From: an uncultured Ruminococcus sp.
Lineage (GTDB): Bacteria > Bacillota > Clostridia > Oscillospirales > CAG-272
Reading direction: 5' to 3'
DNA: 33,901 nt
Assembly (NCBI GenBank): GCA_902762505.1
Contig: CACWOQ010000041.1
Span: 1 to 33,901 of the forward strand
A model generated the notes under the pieces. That model saw only the letters and a program-made list of their open reading frames with translations, ran no database searches and had not been told where the DNA came from. The position numbers and the translations under genes are program-made. Every line of letters begins with the position of its first letter. Position 1 is the stretch's first letter. This document shows, piece after piece, positions 16,654-25,232 of this stretch.

Positions 16654-18717
16654 TTACTGCTCGGCTTCTCTTGCCGCCTGAGCTTCCTTCGCTATCTTCT
16701 CTGCGTTCGCGGCGGGGACTTCCTCGTAGCGGACGAACTCGATAGTGTATTTGCCTCTGCCCTGCGTCATTGCGCGAAGCACCGTCGGATAATCGGCGAC
16801 CTCGGCGAACGGGATCTCGGCTTCAACGGTCTGATAACCCTTCTTCGCCGCATCATTGATACCCAGGACTCTGCCGCGCTTCTTCGTGATGGTGCCCATA
16901 ACGTCGCCGATGTACTCACCGGGGACGGTGACCTTCATATCGCCGATCGGTTCGAGTATGATCGGACCGGCTTTGACCATGCCTTCTTTATAGGCGAGTC
17001 TCGCGGCGAGCTTGAAGGACATTTCGGAGGAGTCGACGTCGTGGTAGGAGCCGTCGTACAGATCGGCTTTCAGACCTACCATCGGGAATCCGGCGAGAAC
17101 GCCTTCCTGCATCGCTTCCTCAAGTCCCTTGATAACGGCGGGATGGAAGTTCTTCGGAACGGAGCCGCCCACGCAGGATTCGGTGAATTCAAGTCCGTTG
17201 TCGCCCGGGGCGAATCTGATCTTGACGTCGCCGTACTGACCGTGACCGCCGGACTGTTTCTTGTGTTTGCCCTGAACGTCGGAACGGCCTCTGATGGCTT
17301 CCTTGTAGGCTATCTTCGGAGCGGACGTATCGACGGATACGCCGTATCTCGATTTCAGTTTGGAGAGCGTTACGTCGGCGTGGATGTCGCCGGCGGCGGT
17401 GAGAACGAACTGCTTCGTATCGGCGTTGTTCTCGAAACGGAGGGTGAGGTCCTCTTCGCAGAGCTTCTGGATGCCCTGGGAGATCTTTTCCTCGTCGCCT
17501 CTCGCCTTCGGGGAAAGAGCGATCCTCATGTTGGGAGCGTCGGATACGATCTTCGCGTACGGAAGAGCATTCGGGTCGGCGGAGAACGTGTCGTTCGTAT
17601 TGACGTTCGCGAGCTTCGTTGTAACGCCGATATCACCGAAGGGAAGCTCGTCTACCTCTTTCATATCCTTGCCGCATACGGTATAGATATGACCGATCTT
17701 TTCGCTTGTGCCCTTTTCGTTGTTCTTGAGCGTCGTATCGCGCTTGAGCGTGCCTGTCATAACGCGGAAGAACGACTGCTTGCCGACGAACGGGTCTGCG
17801 ATGGTCTTGAATACGAATATGGAAACGGGAGCGTCCGCGGAAAGCGTTACGGGCTTCAGCTCATCGCCGTCGATGACCTTGTCCTTGTTTGCGACCTCGG
17901 GCGACGGGAAATAGTCGGCGATGTGGTCAAGCAGAACGTCCACGCACCACATGTTGGTGGCGGAGCCGCAGATAACGGGAACGATATCGCCGGAATTGAA
18001 ACCGATATGTATCGCCTCGATCGCTTCTTCTCTCGTAACTTCCTCTTCCATGAGGACTTTTTCCATAAGCTCCTCGCTCGTTACGGCGATGGATTCGAGC
18101 AGCTCGGCTCTGTATTTGTTCGCCGTGTCCATGAAGCCGGCGGGAATCTCAGCCTCTACGTGCTTGCCGTCCTTGTAGACGTATTCGCGCATATCGATAA
18201 GGTCGAGGAAGCCGACGACCTTGTCGCCCTCGATCATCGGGATGACGACGGGGCATACGGTGGGACCGAATTTTTCACGCAGGTCGTCAAACACGCGAAC
18301 GAATCTCGCTTCACCGTCGTCAAAACGGTTGATGAAGAACGCCTTCGGGATACCGCGCTCGACCGCGCGCTCCCACGAAAGCTCGGTACCGACGTCCGCG
18401 CCGGATCTTCCGTCAACAACTATGACGGCGCTGTCGGAAACGCGGAGACCTTCAACGGCTTCGCCGTAGAAATCGAGGTACCCGGGAGTGTCTATGATAT
18501 TGATCTTTGTATTTTTCCAATCGATGGGAGCAACGGCGGCGGAAATCGAAAAGCCGCGTTTGATCTCCTCCTTATCGTAGTCGAGCGTGGTATTTCCGTC
18601 GGTTATTTTGCCGAAACGGGAGATCGCCTTGGTAAGATAAAGCATCGCTTCGGCAAGGGTGGTTTTGCCGTGACCGCTGTGACCTATAAGGCATACGTTA
18701 CGGATACTTTTTGCCAT
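16654..18717 (-). CDS. Elongation factor G paralog (EF-G2 type translational GTPase)
   Basis: A 687-residue EF-G-like protein, about full EF-G length, with the GTPase domain, domain 2 and domains III-V recognisable (for example the 'GGHGQYGDV' segment in domain IV and 'LEPIGDMKV' before domain V). It differs from the main translocase in the GTPase motifs. The P-loop is G-H-S-G-H-G-K-T (12-19). The switch 2 motif reads D-T-P-G-Y (Tyr80) where EF-G has D-T-P-G-H with a catalytic His. The G4 motif is N-R-F-D (130-133) rather than N-K-x-D. These are the marks of the EF-G2 group, whose role is unclear and which may hydrolyse GTP poorly. The ATG follows AAGGAG. It has its own promoter and stands alone. 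Confidence 0.9.
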   Translation of the reverse strand: MAKSIRNVCLIGHSGHGKTTLAEAMLYLTKAISRFGKITDGNTTLDYDKEEIKRGFSISAAVAPIDWKNTKINIIDTPGYLDFYGEAVEGLRVSDSAVIVVDGRSGADVGTELSWERAVERGIPKAFFINRFDDGEARFVRVFDDLREKFGPTVCPVVIPMIEGDKVVGFLDLIDMREYVYKDGKHVEAEIPAGFMDTANKYRAELLESIAVTSEELMEKVLMEEEVTREEAIEAIHIGFNSGDIVPVICGSATNMWCVDVLLDHIADYFPSPEVANKDKVIDGDELKPVTLSADAPVSIFVFKTIADPFVGKQSFFRVMTGTLKRDTTLKNNEKGTSEKIGHIYTVCGKDMKEVDELPFGDIGVTTKLANVNTNDTFSADPNALPYAKIVSDAPNMRIALSPKARGDEEKISQGIQKLCEEDLTLRFENNADTKQFVLTAAGDIHADVTLSKLKSRYGVSVDTSAPKIAYKEAIRGRSDVQGKHKKQSGGHGQYGDVKIRFAPGDNGLEFTESCVGGSVPKNFHPAVIKGLEEAMQEGVLAGFPMVGLKADLYDGSYHDVDSSEMSFKLAARLAYKEGMVKAGPIILEPIGDMKVTVPGEYIGDVMGTITKKRGRVLGINDAAKKGYQTVEAEIPFAEVADYPTVLRAMTQGRGKYTIEFVRYEEVPAANAEKIAKEAQAAREAEQ

Positions 18718-18769
18718 GATATAACTCCTTATATATATTTAAATTATCTTGTCGTAACACAACATGAAT

Positions 18770-18798
18770 ATTATACACTATGAAACGTGTTTAATCAA
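18770..18798 (-). promoter_or_regulatory. Promoter of the EF-G paralog
   Basis: On the minus strand TTGATT (18793-18798) and TATAAT (18770-18775) are separated by 17 bases, about 50 bases upstream of the start codon. It lies between this gene and the terminator of the BMP gene, so the EF-G paralog is transcribed independently. Confidence 0.8.
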
Positions 18799-18883
18799 GG
18801 GCTTTTTTGTTTTTTCCCGTTTTGCATTTGTAAAATTTAATCAGACATTTTTGTGCAAATTCAACAAAATTTCAAGCAAAAAA

Positions 18884-18904
18884 GGTCGGATCACTGATCC
18901 GACC
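18884..18904 (-). terminator. Terminator of the BMP lipoprotein gene
   Basis: A perfect 10-bp inverted repeat (18884-18893 with 18895-18904; the real loop is probably three to five bases) is followed on the minus strand by seven T residues (18877-18883). It starts seven bases after the stop codon. Confidence 0.88.
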
Positions 18905-18911
18905 GTTTCTT

Positions 18912-20048
18912 TCATTGTACCGCCGTGACTGTGACGTTCTGCAATCCCAGCTGCCCGGTAAGCTCATTTGCGCCGGGGTAAACCTCGTCCTCGGAAAGTG
19001 TGACGGAGCGTTTCACGCTGACGCCTCCGGATGCGAGCCTTGCAAGCTCGTCCGAGTACGCCTGAGCCGTGAATCTTATGAATCTGTCAAACGGATCTCC
19101 GTTCGTATCGTTGATCACGCTTTCCGGCAGACCGGTGCAGTTTTCCGCCGCGCCGAGCACGGTAGTCCTGCCGCCGAAGGTCGCCTCAAAATCCTTCGAT
19201 TCATATATCGAACGGAGCACGCGTATGACCGCGCCGGACACGTTTTTCACGGCAGACGTGACAACACAGCTCGAATCGTATCTTCTGTCCGCGTCGGAGC
19301 AGATGACGTATCCGCGCTCCTCTTCCGCGGCTTTTATAACGGATCTGTAAACGTCGCCGCCGCACGTGAATATAAGCTCTGTACCGGATGAATACATCTC
19401 GGCGGCTGTCTTTTTGTTCGCGTCGTTTTCAAGCGTGTCGCCCGTGCAGTGGTATATCAGATCGACGTTTGAGCCGCGCAGCTGAGCCGCGTTCTGAGCG
19501 CCCTGCAAGAATCCGCAGGTGTACGCCATCGTATCCGCCGTCGGATAACCGGAAATGACTCCGAGCTTCGTATATCCGTCCGATACGGCTGCGTAGCCCG
19601 CCATGTATCCGGACTGCTCCGACAGAAACGTCACCGCCGCCGTGTTCGGCTGAGGAGACGCTGCGCCGTTTTGATCCTGTCTCGGTTCACCGTCGATCAG
19701 AATGAATCTGACGTCCGGGTATTTGCGTGAAGCCTCGTATACCGCCGTCTCGAAGCACAGCCCTGCCGTGACGACGGTTTTCGCCCCGCCTTCTATCGCG
19801 CCTTCGATCGATGAAAGCAGCGTTTCCTTTTCGGTATTCGACGGTATGAAATATCTGCAGTCTATGCCGTGATCGATGCTGAACTCGCACATTCCGTCCC
19901 AGCAGCTCTGCGCGTAGGCTCTGTTCGTCACGGATCCTCCGTCGGTGATCAGCACAAGATCATAATCTTTTTTCGAACAGCCGGAAAACGCCGTGCAGGC
20001 CGCCAGGACAATCACGGCAGCCAAAAACAATGATACTGATCTTTTCAT
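18912..20048 (-). CDS. BMP/PnrA-family substrate-binding lipoprotein
   Basis: A 378-residue lipoprotein of the basic membrane protein family, which usually delivers nucleosides to ABC importers. The signal peptide is followed by two candidate lipobox Cys residues: F-S-G-C (Cys24) is favoured, while Cys18 in L-A-A-C is also possible. The mature part has the typical start 'LVLITDGGSV', a periplasmic-binding fold pattern ('GGAKTVVTAG', 'LGVISGYPT', 'IFTCGGDVY') and Ala-Gly-Tyr near the family signature. The ATG at 20048 follows AAAGG and is preferred over a frame opening at 20093 that lacks a site. No ABC permease or ATPase for it lies in this window. It has its own promoter and terminator. Confidence 0.88.
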   Translation of the reverse strand: MKRSVSLFLAAVIVLAACTAFSGCSKKDYDLVLITDGGSVTNRAYAQSCWDGMCEFSIDHGIDCRYFIPSNTEKETLLSSIEGAIEGGAKTVVTAGLCFETAVYEASRKYPDVRFILIDGEPRQDQNGAASPQPNTAAVTFLSEQSGYMAGYAAVSDGYTKLGVISGYPTADTMAYTCGFLQGAQNAAQLRGSNVDLIYHCTGDTLENDANKKTAAEMYSSGTELIFTCGGDVYRSVIKAAEEERGYVICSDADRRYDSSCVVTSAVKNVSGAVIRVLRSIYESKDFEATFGGRTTVLGAAENCTGLPESVINDTNGDPFDRFIRFTAQAYSDELARLASGGVSVKRSVTLSEDEVYPGANELTGQLGLQNVTVTAVQ

Positions 20049-20095
20049 ACCGACCTTTCCGGGAATACGGCTGCATCCCTTTTCTTGATACATGT

Positions 20096-20124
20096 ATTAT
20101 ACAGTATCTTTTCGCAAATGTCAA
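20096..20124 (-). promoter_or_regulatory. Perfect-consensus promoter of the BMP gene
   Basis: On the minus strand TTGACA (20119-20124) and TATAAT (20096-20101) are separated by exactly 17 bases. The -35 hexamer contains the TGA stop codon of the P-type ATPase-like gene. The distance to the BMP start codon is about 48 bases. Confidence 0.88.
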
Positions 20125-22898
20125 CCTTTTTTTACATTTTTCTTACTTTTTTTGAATTTTCCGTTATATACGTACCTTATTATCGCGCAAACGACGTTGA
20201 ATATGAGCGCCGGGATAAGGCAAAGGAATATTCCGGAGGTATACGCCGTCCCGGTCAGACGGTCATTGAAGAATCCGGGGAACACGGCTGACAGAGTGAG
20301 ATACTCGAGTACGGCAAGAGCCGAGATTATAAGCGCGTTGTTGAGCCCGTCAAACAGTCCGAATCTGCCGCGCAACAGCTGCAGGCAGAGGCTGAGCTGC
20401 AAAAGCACCGTCGACGTGAAGCATACGGCGGAGCAAACGTCGGCTCCTCTGCCGGTGCCGGCGGCGAACGCCGAGATGCCGACGGACAGCGCGCCGCACG
20501 CAAGACCGCATAAAATCGAGTAAAGGCACGTGAGCGCCGGCTTTTTTTGCATCGTTTTGAGCAGATCGTCGTGCGCGGACATGGCTCTGTTGTTCCCGTG
20601 GCACATACTCACAACTGCGAGCAGGTCGACCGCCGCGCCTGAAAAGATCATCTGCACGGGGGTCATTCCGGGTATTCCGGCGAAAACGGACAGAAGCGCG
20701 ATCATGAATCGGGCGGCGTTTGACGCTATGACGTAGCAGAGTATGTTTCTTATGTTGTTGCATACCTTGCGCGCCGTGAGTATCGCGTCGTATACGGCGT
20801 TTATGCCGCCCTCTCCGTCGGCGCCAGCCGGCAGGATAACGACGTCAGCCGCGCGTTTGAGCGCTTCGCTCCCGCCGACGCTGTACTGCGCCGTATCAAG
20901 CTCGGTCCCGCTGCCGCTCTTTTTTTCGGAAAGCGTGAGGTTTGCCGAAAAGCCGACCGTATCCGTTCCGTTCATAAGCGATATATCGTAAAGATGCTGA
21001 CCTACGACGCCGATATGCTCGCCCGCGGCAAGATACGAATCGCAGACGTACCGCTTCTGTCTGTTGCCGAGTCCGCGGAACAGTCTGTACGACATCATTT
21101 TCAGATCTATTATGTTTATATTCGACGACACGAATTCCGGCGCCGACAGCATCTGCGAATCGTCGCGGCAGACGCCTATGTGCTTTGCGAGATGGACGCT
21201 CTGAGCCGTCATATCGTCGCAGAACATCACGGTTCTGACACCTATCTTTTCAAGATCTGCGACCGTTTCCGCGCACTTCGGAGAAAACGGCTCACGCATG
21301 ACGATGAAGCCCTCGAAGCAGAGATCGTCCTCCGTGTATCCCTGCCTGTCGAGGTTGTTATAGCGCGACTGCTTCGAGGCTATCGCTATCACGCGGTAAG
21401 CCATGCTTTCATAGCTGCCCGCGCGGTCGAGCAGGTCGGCTCTGCCGTCCGCCGAAAGCGGCACGGGTGAGCCGTTCGATATGCGCCGCGTACAGCGGTT
21501 GACAACCTGAGTAGCCGAGCCTCTGACGCAGATCATATACTGTTCCTTATAGACGACGAGCGCCGTATCGAAGAGGCGGTTCCCGTCCGCCGGAGCGGCT
21601 TGCAGCGGTATCATGACGCTTTCGGCTTCGTCAAGCCCGATGCCGAGCCTCGACGCAAGCTCCGTGATACCGTCCTGCTCCTGTGTGAGCGACGTTTCGC
21701 TTTTTGCGTGGTTTTCTCTGCCGCCGAACGTAGACAGAGCTATGTATACCGTGCGGCGAAGCTTTTCCGTGTTATCCCGGTCAGCCTCAAGCTCGCGGTC
21801 GTTCGTGAAGACCTTTTCGGCGACTATCCTTTTTTCGCATATGCCCGCCGTTTTCGGCACCCATACGCAGGTAAGATCGCGCAGGCGCTTTATCGCAGAC
21901 AGGTTTTTGATTATAACTCCCTTGTTGTACTCGCCTTTTTTATCGCTCTGAAACGAAATACCGTACGTCACCGCTATGTACGACATGGCGCACAAAAGCT
22001 CGCAGTAAGACGATCCGACGACCGAAAGCATCAGAAGGAACGTGCGGAAAATATCGGCGTCCCCCTGTGTAACGTACGCGAACACCGTCACCGCGAAAAG
22101 CAGTACGGAGCAGATCACGGCGTACACGCGAGACACGGACGACACGCGGCTGAACACCTCGAGGCTGCTGCTCCCCGCGGCTTTTGCTTTTATTCCGCGC
22201 CTTACCGGCAGCGTATGCGATCCCGTGTCGCAGGCGATCATCATACACGAGCCGGCGGACACCGCCGATCGCGCAAAGACCATATTTTTCTGACGGGACG
22301 GATCGAGTCCGTTCATCCGCTCGGAAAAATCCGCGTCCTTTGCGCCGTCGCCGCCGGAGATATTGCGTTCAAGCACGCGCAGACCGTTTTCATATACAAG
22401 CCTGCCGTCGCACGGGACCAGATCTCCTTCGGACAAGCAGATAAGATCGCCCTGAACGATATTCTGCATATTGATGCGGTACGTTTTCCCCTCCCTGATC
22501 ACACGGACCTCAGGCATGGAATAATCGGACAGAGACGCCGTGAACCTTCTGCTGCCGAGAAACATGAGAAGCACGGCTATATACCCCGACGCCGTTAGTA
22601 TGATGCCGAACACGGAGGTTTTATCCTTCAAAAGAATTCCGGAAAGCGCAAGTATTATGATGAGCAGCACGGAAAGCACCGAAAAAGCTGTTTTCGGTGC
22701 GTTGTCCTTTTCCTCCGGGTCGGGCGGGAATATCACGTTTTTCTCGTGTTTTTCCTTCTTTTTCTTGACGATCCGGTTCGCAAGTCCCGTCTGTTTGTCC
22801 GTTCCGAGCTTACGGCACAGGGTGTCTATATCGAATCTGTACCAGTCCGTCTCGTTCACATAATCGATGACGGGAGCCTCGACGTAATTACGTTTCAA
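20121..22898 (-). CDS. P2-type cation ATPase-like protein lacking catalytic residues (predicted pseudoenzyme)
   Basis: A 925-residue protein with the plan of a P2-type ATPase. A cation-ATPase N-terminal segment lies at about 18-55, with membrane pairs near 70-115 and 258-312, an actuator-like domain at about 125-235, a long cytosolic P/N-like region at about 330-705 and six more membrane segments at about 715-910. Every hallmark is altered. The phosphorylation motif D-K-T-G-T reads P-K-T-A-G (Pro348). T-G-E-S reads S-G-G-D (181-184). T-G-D reads C-D-D (560-562). G-D-G-x-N-D reads G-Q-H-L-Y-D (633-638). P-E-G-L in M4 reads C-E-L-L (Glu300). The frame is open throughout. The start is a TTG with GGAG upstream, 15 bases after the clpE stop. 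It is predicted to be unable to form the phosphoenzyme; a regulatory or scaffold role is inference. Confidence 0.85.
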   Translation of the reverse strand: MKRNYVEAPVIDYVNETDWYRFDIDTLCRKLGTDKQTGLANRIVKKKKEKHEKNVIFPPDPEEKDNAPKTAFSVLSVLLIIILALSGILLKDKTSVFGIILTASGYIAVLLMFLGSRRFTASLSDYSMPEVRVIREGKTYRINMQNIVQGDLICLSEGDLVPCDGRLVYENGLRVLERNISGGDGAKDADFSERMNGLDPSRQKNMVFARSAVSAGSCMMIACDTGSHTLPVRRGIKAKAAGSSSLEVFSRVSSVSRVYAVICSVLLFAVTVFAYVTQGDADIFRTFLLMLSVVGSSYCELLCAMSYIAVTYGISFQSDKKGEYNKGVIIKNLSAIKRLRDLTCVWVPKTAGICEKRIVAEKVFTNDRELEADRDNTEKLRRTVYIALSTFGGRENHAKSETSLTQEQDGITELASRLGIGLDEAESVMIPLQAAPADGNRLFDTALVVYKEQYMICVRGSATQVVNRCTRRISNGSPVPLSADGRADLLDRAGSYESMAYRVIAIASKQSRYNNLDRQGYTEDDLCFEGFIVMREPFSPKCAETVADLEKIGVRTVMFCDDMTAQSVHLAKHIGVCRDDSQMLSAPEFVSSNINIIDLKMMSYRLFRGLGNRQKRYVCDSYLAAGEHIGVVGQHLYDISLMNGTDTVGFSANLTLSEKKSGSGTELDTAQYSVGGSEALKRAADVVILPAGADGEGGINAVYDAILTARKVCNNIRNILCYVIASNAARFMIALLSVFAGIPGMTPVQMIFSGAAVDLLAVVSMCHGNNRAMSAHDDLLKTMQKKPALTCLYSILCGLACGALSVGISAFAAGTGRGADVCSAVCFTSTVLLQLSLCLQLLRGRFGLFDGLNNALIISALAVLEYLTLSAVFPGFFNDRLTGTAYTSGIFLCLIPALIFNVVCAIIRYVYNGKFKKSKKNVKKG

Positions 22899-22913
22899 GA
22901 AACGATCTCCTGT

Positions 22914-25202
22914 TTATTTAACAATGATTTTTCCGTTCTCAACGTCTGCTGTAAGCGTTCCCGGGCGCTTGCCCTTCGAGCTTATGAGCAGCTCGGCTAT
23001 CGCGTCCTCGACGTTGCTTTCGATGAATCTTCTCATATTGCGGGCACCGAACTTTCTCGAATACGATTTTTCTACGACAAATTCACACAAAGCGTCGGTA
23101 TATTCGAATCTGATGCCGCGTTCAGCCATGACCGACACGATATCGGACATCATTACCCGAACGATGCCGGCAAAATCCTCGCGGTTGAGCGGATTGAACG
23201 TTATCACCGCGTCTATCCTGTTTATGAATTCCGGGCGCAAAAACTCGGACAGGGCTTTTTCCGTCTTCGTTTCAACGCCGCCGGAGCCGAAGCCGGCCTG
23301 CGCCGTCGTATTGGTGGATCCGGCGTTCGTCGTCATGACGATGACGGTATTTTCAAAATTGACTTCTCTGCCCTGCGCGTCCGTGATTCTGCCGTCGTCT
23401 AAGATCTGAAGCAGTATGTTCATCACGTCCGGATGGGCTTTCTCTATCTCGTCGAATAAAACGACGGAATACGGCTTGCGTCTGATCTTTTCGGTGAGCT
23501 GTCCCGCCTCGTCGTATCCGACGTAGCCTGGAGGCGACCCGATCATACGCGAAACGGAGTACTTTTCCATATACTCCGACATATCGAGGCGTAGAAGCGA
23601 CTCGGGCGAATCGAACAGATTCTGCGCGAGCTGTTTCACAAGCTCCGTCTTTCCGACGCCGGTAGGTCCGGCGAAGATGAACGAAACGGGCTTGCGTTTG
23701 ACGGATATTCCGGCATATTTGCGCTTGATCGCACGTACGACGGCTGAGATCGCCTCGTCCTGACCGATGATCCTCTTGCGGAGATTCGCCTCGAGCGCCT
23801 CAACGCGCTCAAAATCGTCCGCCGTGACGTTCCCGGTCGGAATGCCGGTCCAGATCTCGATCACGCGCGCAAGATCGGCTTCGGTAAGATACACGTGGTT
23901 TCTCTGATCCGACAGACCGTCAAGCTGTCCTTTTAGCCTCAGCTCGTCGCTTTTCAGAGTAGCAAGCTCCTCGTAACGGCGGCTGACGGCGTCCTCCTCC
24001 TGCGGGGCGGGCGCGGCTTCAAGCGCTTCGCGCGCTTTTATCACGGCGGCGAGATCATCCTGCTTTTTGGCGTACTCGTCGATAACGGGCGTGTTGATCG
24101 CCACGTAGGAAGCCGCCTCGTCTATCAGGTCTATCGCCTTGTCCGGCAGAAATCTGTCTGTTATATACCTCTCGGAGAGCTTAACGGCTTTTTCCGCAAG
24201 CTCGTCCGTTATGATCACTCCGTGATATTTTTCATAGTATTCTTTGATGCCTTTTATGATCTCGACGGTATCGGAGATCGACGGTTCGGCGACGACTATC
24301 GGCTGGAAGCGGCGTTCGAGCGCGGAATCCTTTTCTATATACTTGCGGTATTCTCCGAGCGTAGTAGCGCCGATGACCTGTATCTCCCCGCGTGACAGCG
24401 CCGGCTTCAGTATATTCGCGGCGTTCATGCTGCCCTCGGCGTCGCCCGCGCCGACGATGGAATGGACCTCGTCTATCACGAGGATAATATTCCCCTCGCG
24501 CTTTATCTCCTCTATCAGCCCCTTCATCCTGCCCTCGAACTGTCCGCGGAACTGCGTTCCGGCGACGAGAGCCGTGAGGTCGAGCACGAAGACCTCCTTG
24601 TTTTTCAGCTTGTACGGGACCTCGCCCGAGGCTATTCTCAGAGCCAAAGCGTCCGCGAGCGCTGTCTTGCCTACGCCCGGCTCGCCTATGAGACACGGGT
24701 TGTTTTTCTGACGGCGCATAAGGATCTGTATCATTCTCGCAAGCTCCTTTTCGCGGCCGATGATCCTGTCAAGTCTGCCTTCGCGCGCCGCGGTCGTCAG
24801 ATCCTTGCAGTAATCGTTGAGGAATTTGCGTTTATTCTGCTTTTTGTCAGCCGTCTTTTTCTGAGTCTGACCGTTTTTTTCGCGGTTCTTGCCGGAAAGC
24901 TCGTCCGAAAGGCGTCCGAATATGGATTTGAGATCTATCGCCGGAGCGTTGTTCTCCTCGTCGTCGCCCATGGAAGGCTCGGGCTCGCCGTCGTCGTTCT
25001 GTTCGACCAGAGCGTCTATCTCGTTTTCGACGTCGTTCACGTCGTCCATGCTGACGCCCATGTTCTGAAGTATGTTGTTGACGGGCAGTCCGAGATCCTT
25101 CGCGCAGTTGAGGCAAAGTCCTTCGTTTTTCGTTTCGTTGTTTTCCATTCTCGTCACAAAGACAACCGCAGGTCTTTTGTGACATCTGCTGCACATTTGC
25201 AT
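22914..25202 (-). CDS. clpE: ClpE-type AAA+ unfoldase (Clp protease ATP-binding subunit)
   Basis: A 762-residue Hsp100 protein that unfolds proteins and feeds them to ClpP. The N-terminus has a zinc-finger pattern with Cys4, Cys7, Cys30 and Cys33, followed by an acidic linker and no double Clp-N repeats, which fits ClpE better than ClpC. The first ATPase domain has Walker A G-E-P-G-V-G-K-T (173-180) and D-E-V-H (244-247); the second has G-P-T-G-V-G-K-T (512-519). An A-G-F-G segment lies where ClpP-interacting loops are found. The ATG follows GGAG with good spacing (a second ATG two codons in is possible). No CtsR-like operator was visible. It lies inside the long ruvC-headed run, 30 bases after cvpA and directly before the ATPase-like pseudoenzyme. 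Confidence 0.92.
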   Translation of the reverse strand: MQMCSRCHKRPAVVFVTRMENNETKNEGLCLNCAKDLGLPVNNILQNMGVSMDDVNDVENEIDALVEQNDDGEPEPSMGDDEENNAPAIDLKSIFGRLSDELSGKNREKNGQTQKKTADKKQNKRKFLNDYCKDLTTAAREGRLDRIIGREKELARMIQILMRRQKNNPCLIGEPGVGKTALADALALRIASGEVPYKLKNKEVFVLDLTALVAGTQFRGQFEGRMKGLIEEIKREGNIILVIDEVHSIVGAGDAEGSMNAANILKPALSRGEIQVIGATTLGEYRKYIEKDSALERRFQPIVVAEPSISDTVEIIKGIKEYYEKYHGVIITDELAEKAVKLSERYITDRFLPDKAIDLIDEAASYVAINTPVIDEYAKKQDDLAAVIKAREALEAAPAPQEEDAVSRRYEELATLKSDELRLKGQLDGLSDQRNHVYLTEADLARVIEIWTGIPTGNVTADDFERVEALEANLRKRIIGQDEAISAVVRAIKRKYAGISVKRKPVSFIFAGPTGVGKTELVKQLAQNLFDSPESLLRLDMSEYMEKYSVSRMIGSPPGYVGYDEAGQLTEKIRRKPYSVVLFDEIEKAHPDVMNILLQILDDGRITDAQGREVNFENTVIVMTTNAGSTNTTAQAGFGSGGVETKTEKALSEFLRPEFINRIDAVITFNPLNREDFAGIVRVMMSDIVSVMAERGIRFEYTDALCEFVVEKSYSRKFGARNMRRFIESNVEDAIAELLISSKGKRPGTLTADVENGKIIVK

Positions 25203-25232
25203 TTGTAATCTCCTATATCAGTATCGGGGGGG

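Noticed and set aside
16579..18783. A 734-codon plus-strand open frame opposite the EF-G paralog
   Set aside because: It lies antisense to a gene with clear family motifs, has no ribosome binding site and its translation shows no recognisable domains. High GC at third positions makes such antisense frames common.
18718..18911. Riboswitch or small RNA upstream of the EF-G paralog
   Set aside because: Only a promoter, a short leader and the BMP terminator are visible in this AT-rich gap; no conserved aptamer-like structure was recognised.
21600..22598. A 332-codon plus-strand open frame inside the ATPase-like gene
   Set aside because: The translation is very rich in Arg and His, as expected from a shadow frame, with no start signal. 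The minus-strand frame has membrane segments and an operon position.
20121..22898. Calling this a working calcium or cation ATPase
   Set aside because: The phosphorylation Asp and all other catalytic motifs are replaced, so an ordinary transporter label would be misleading.
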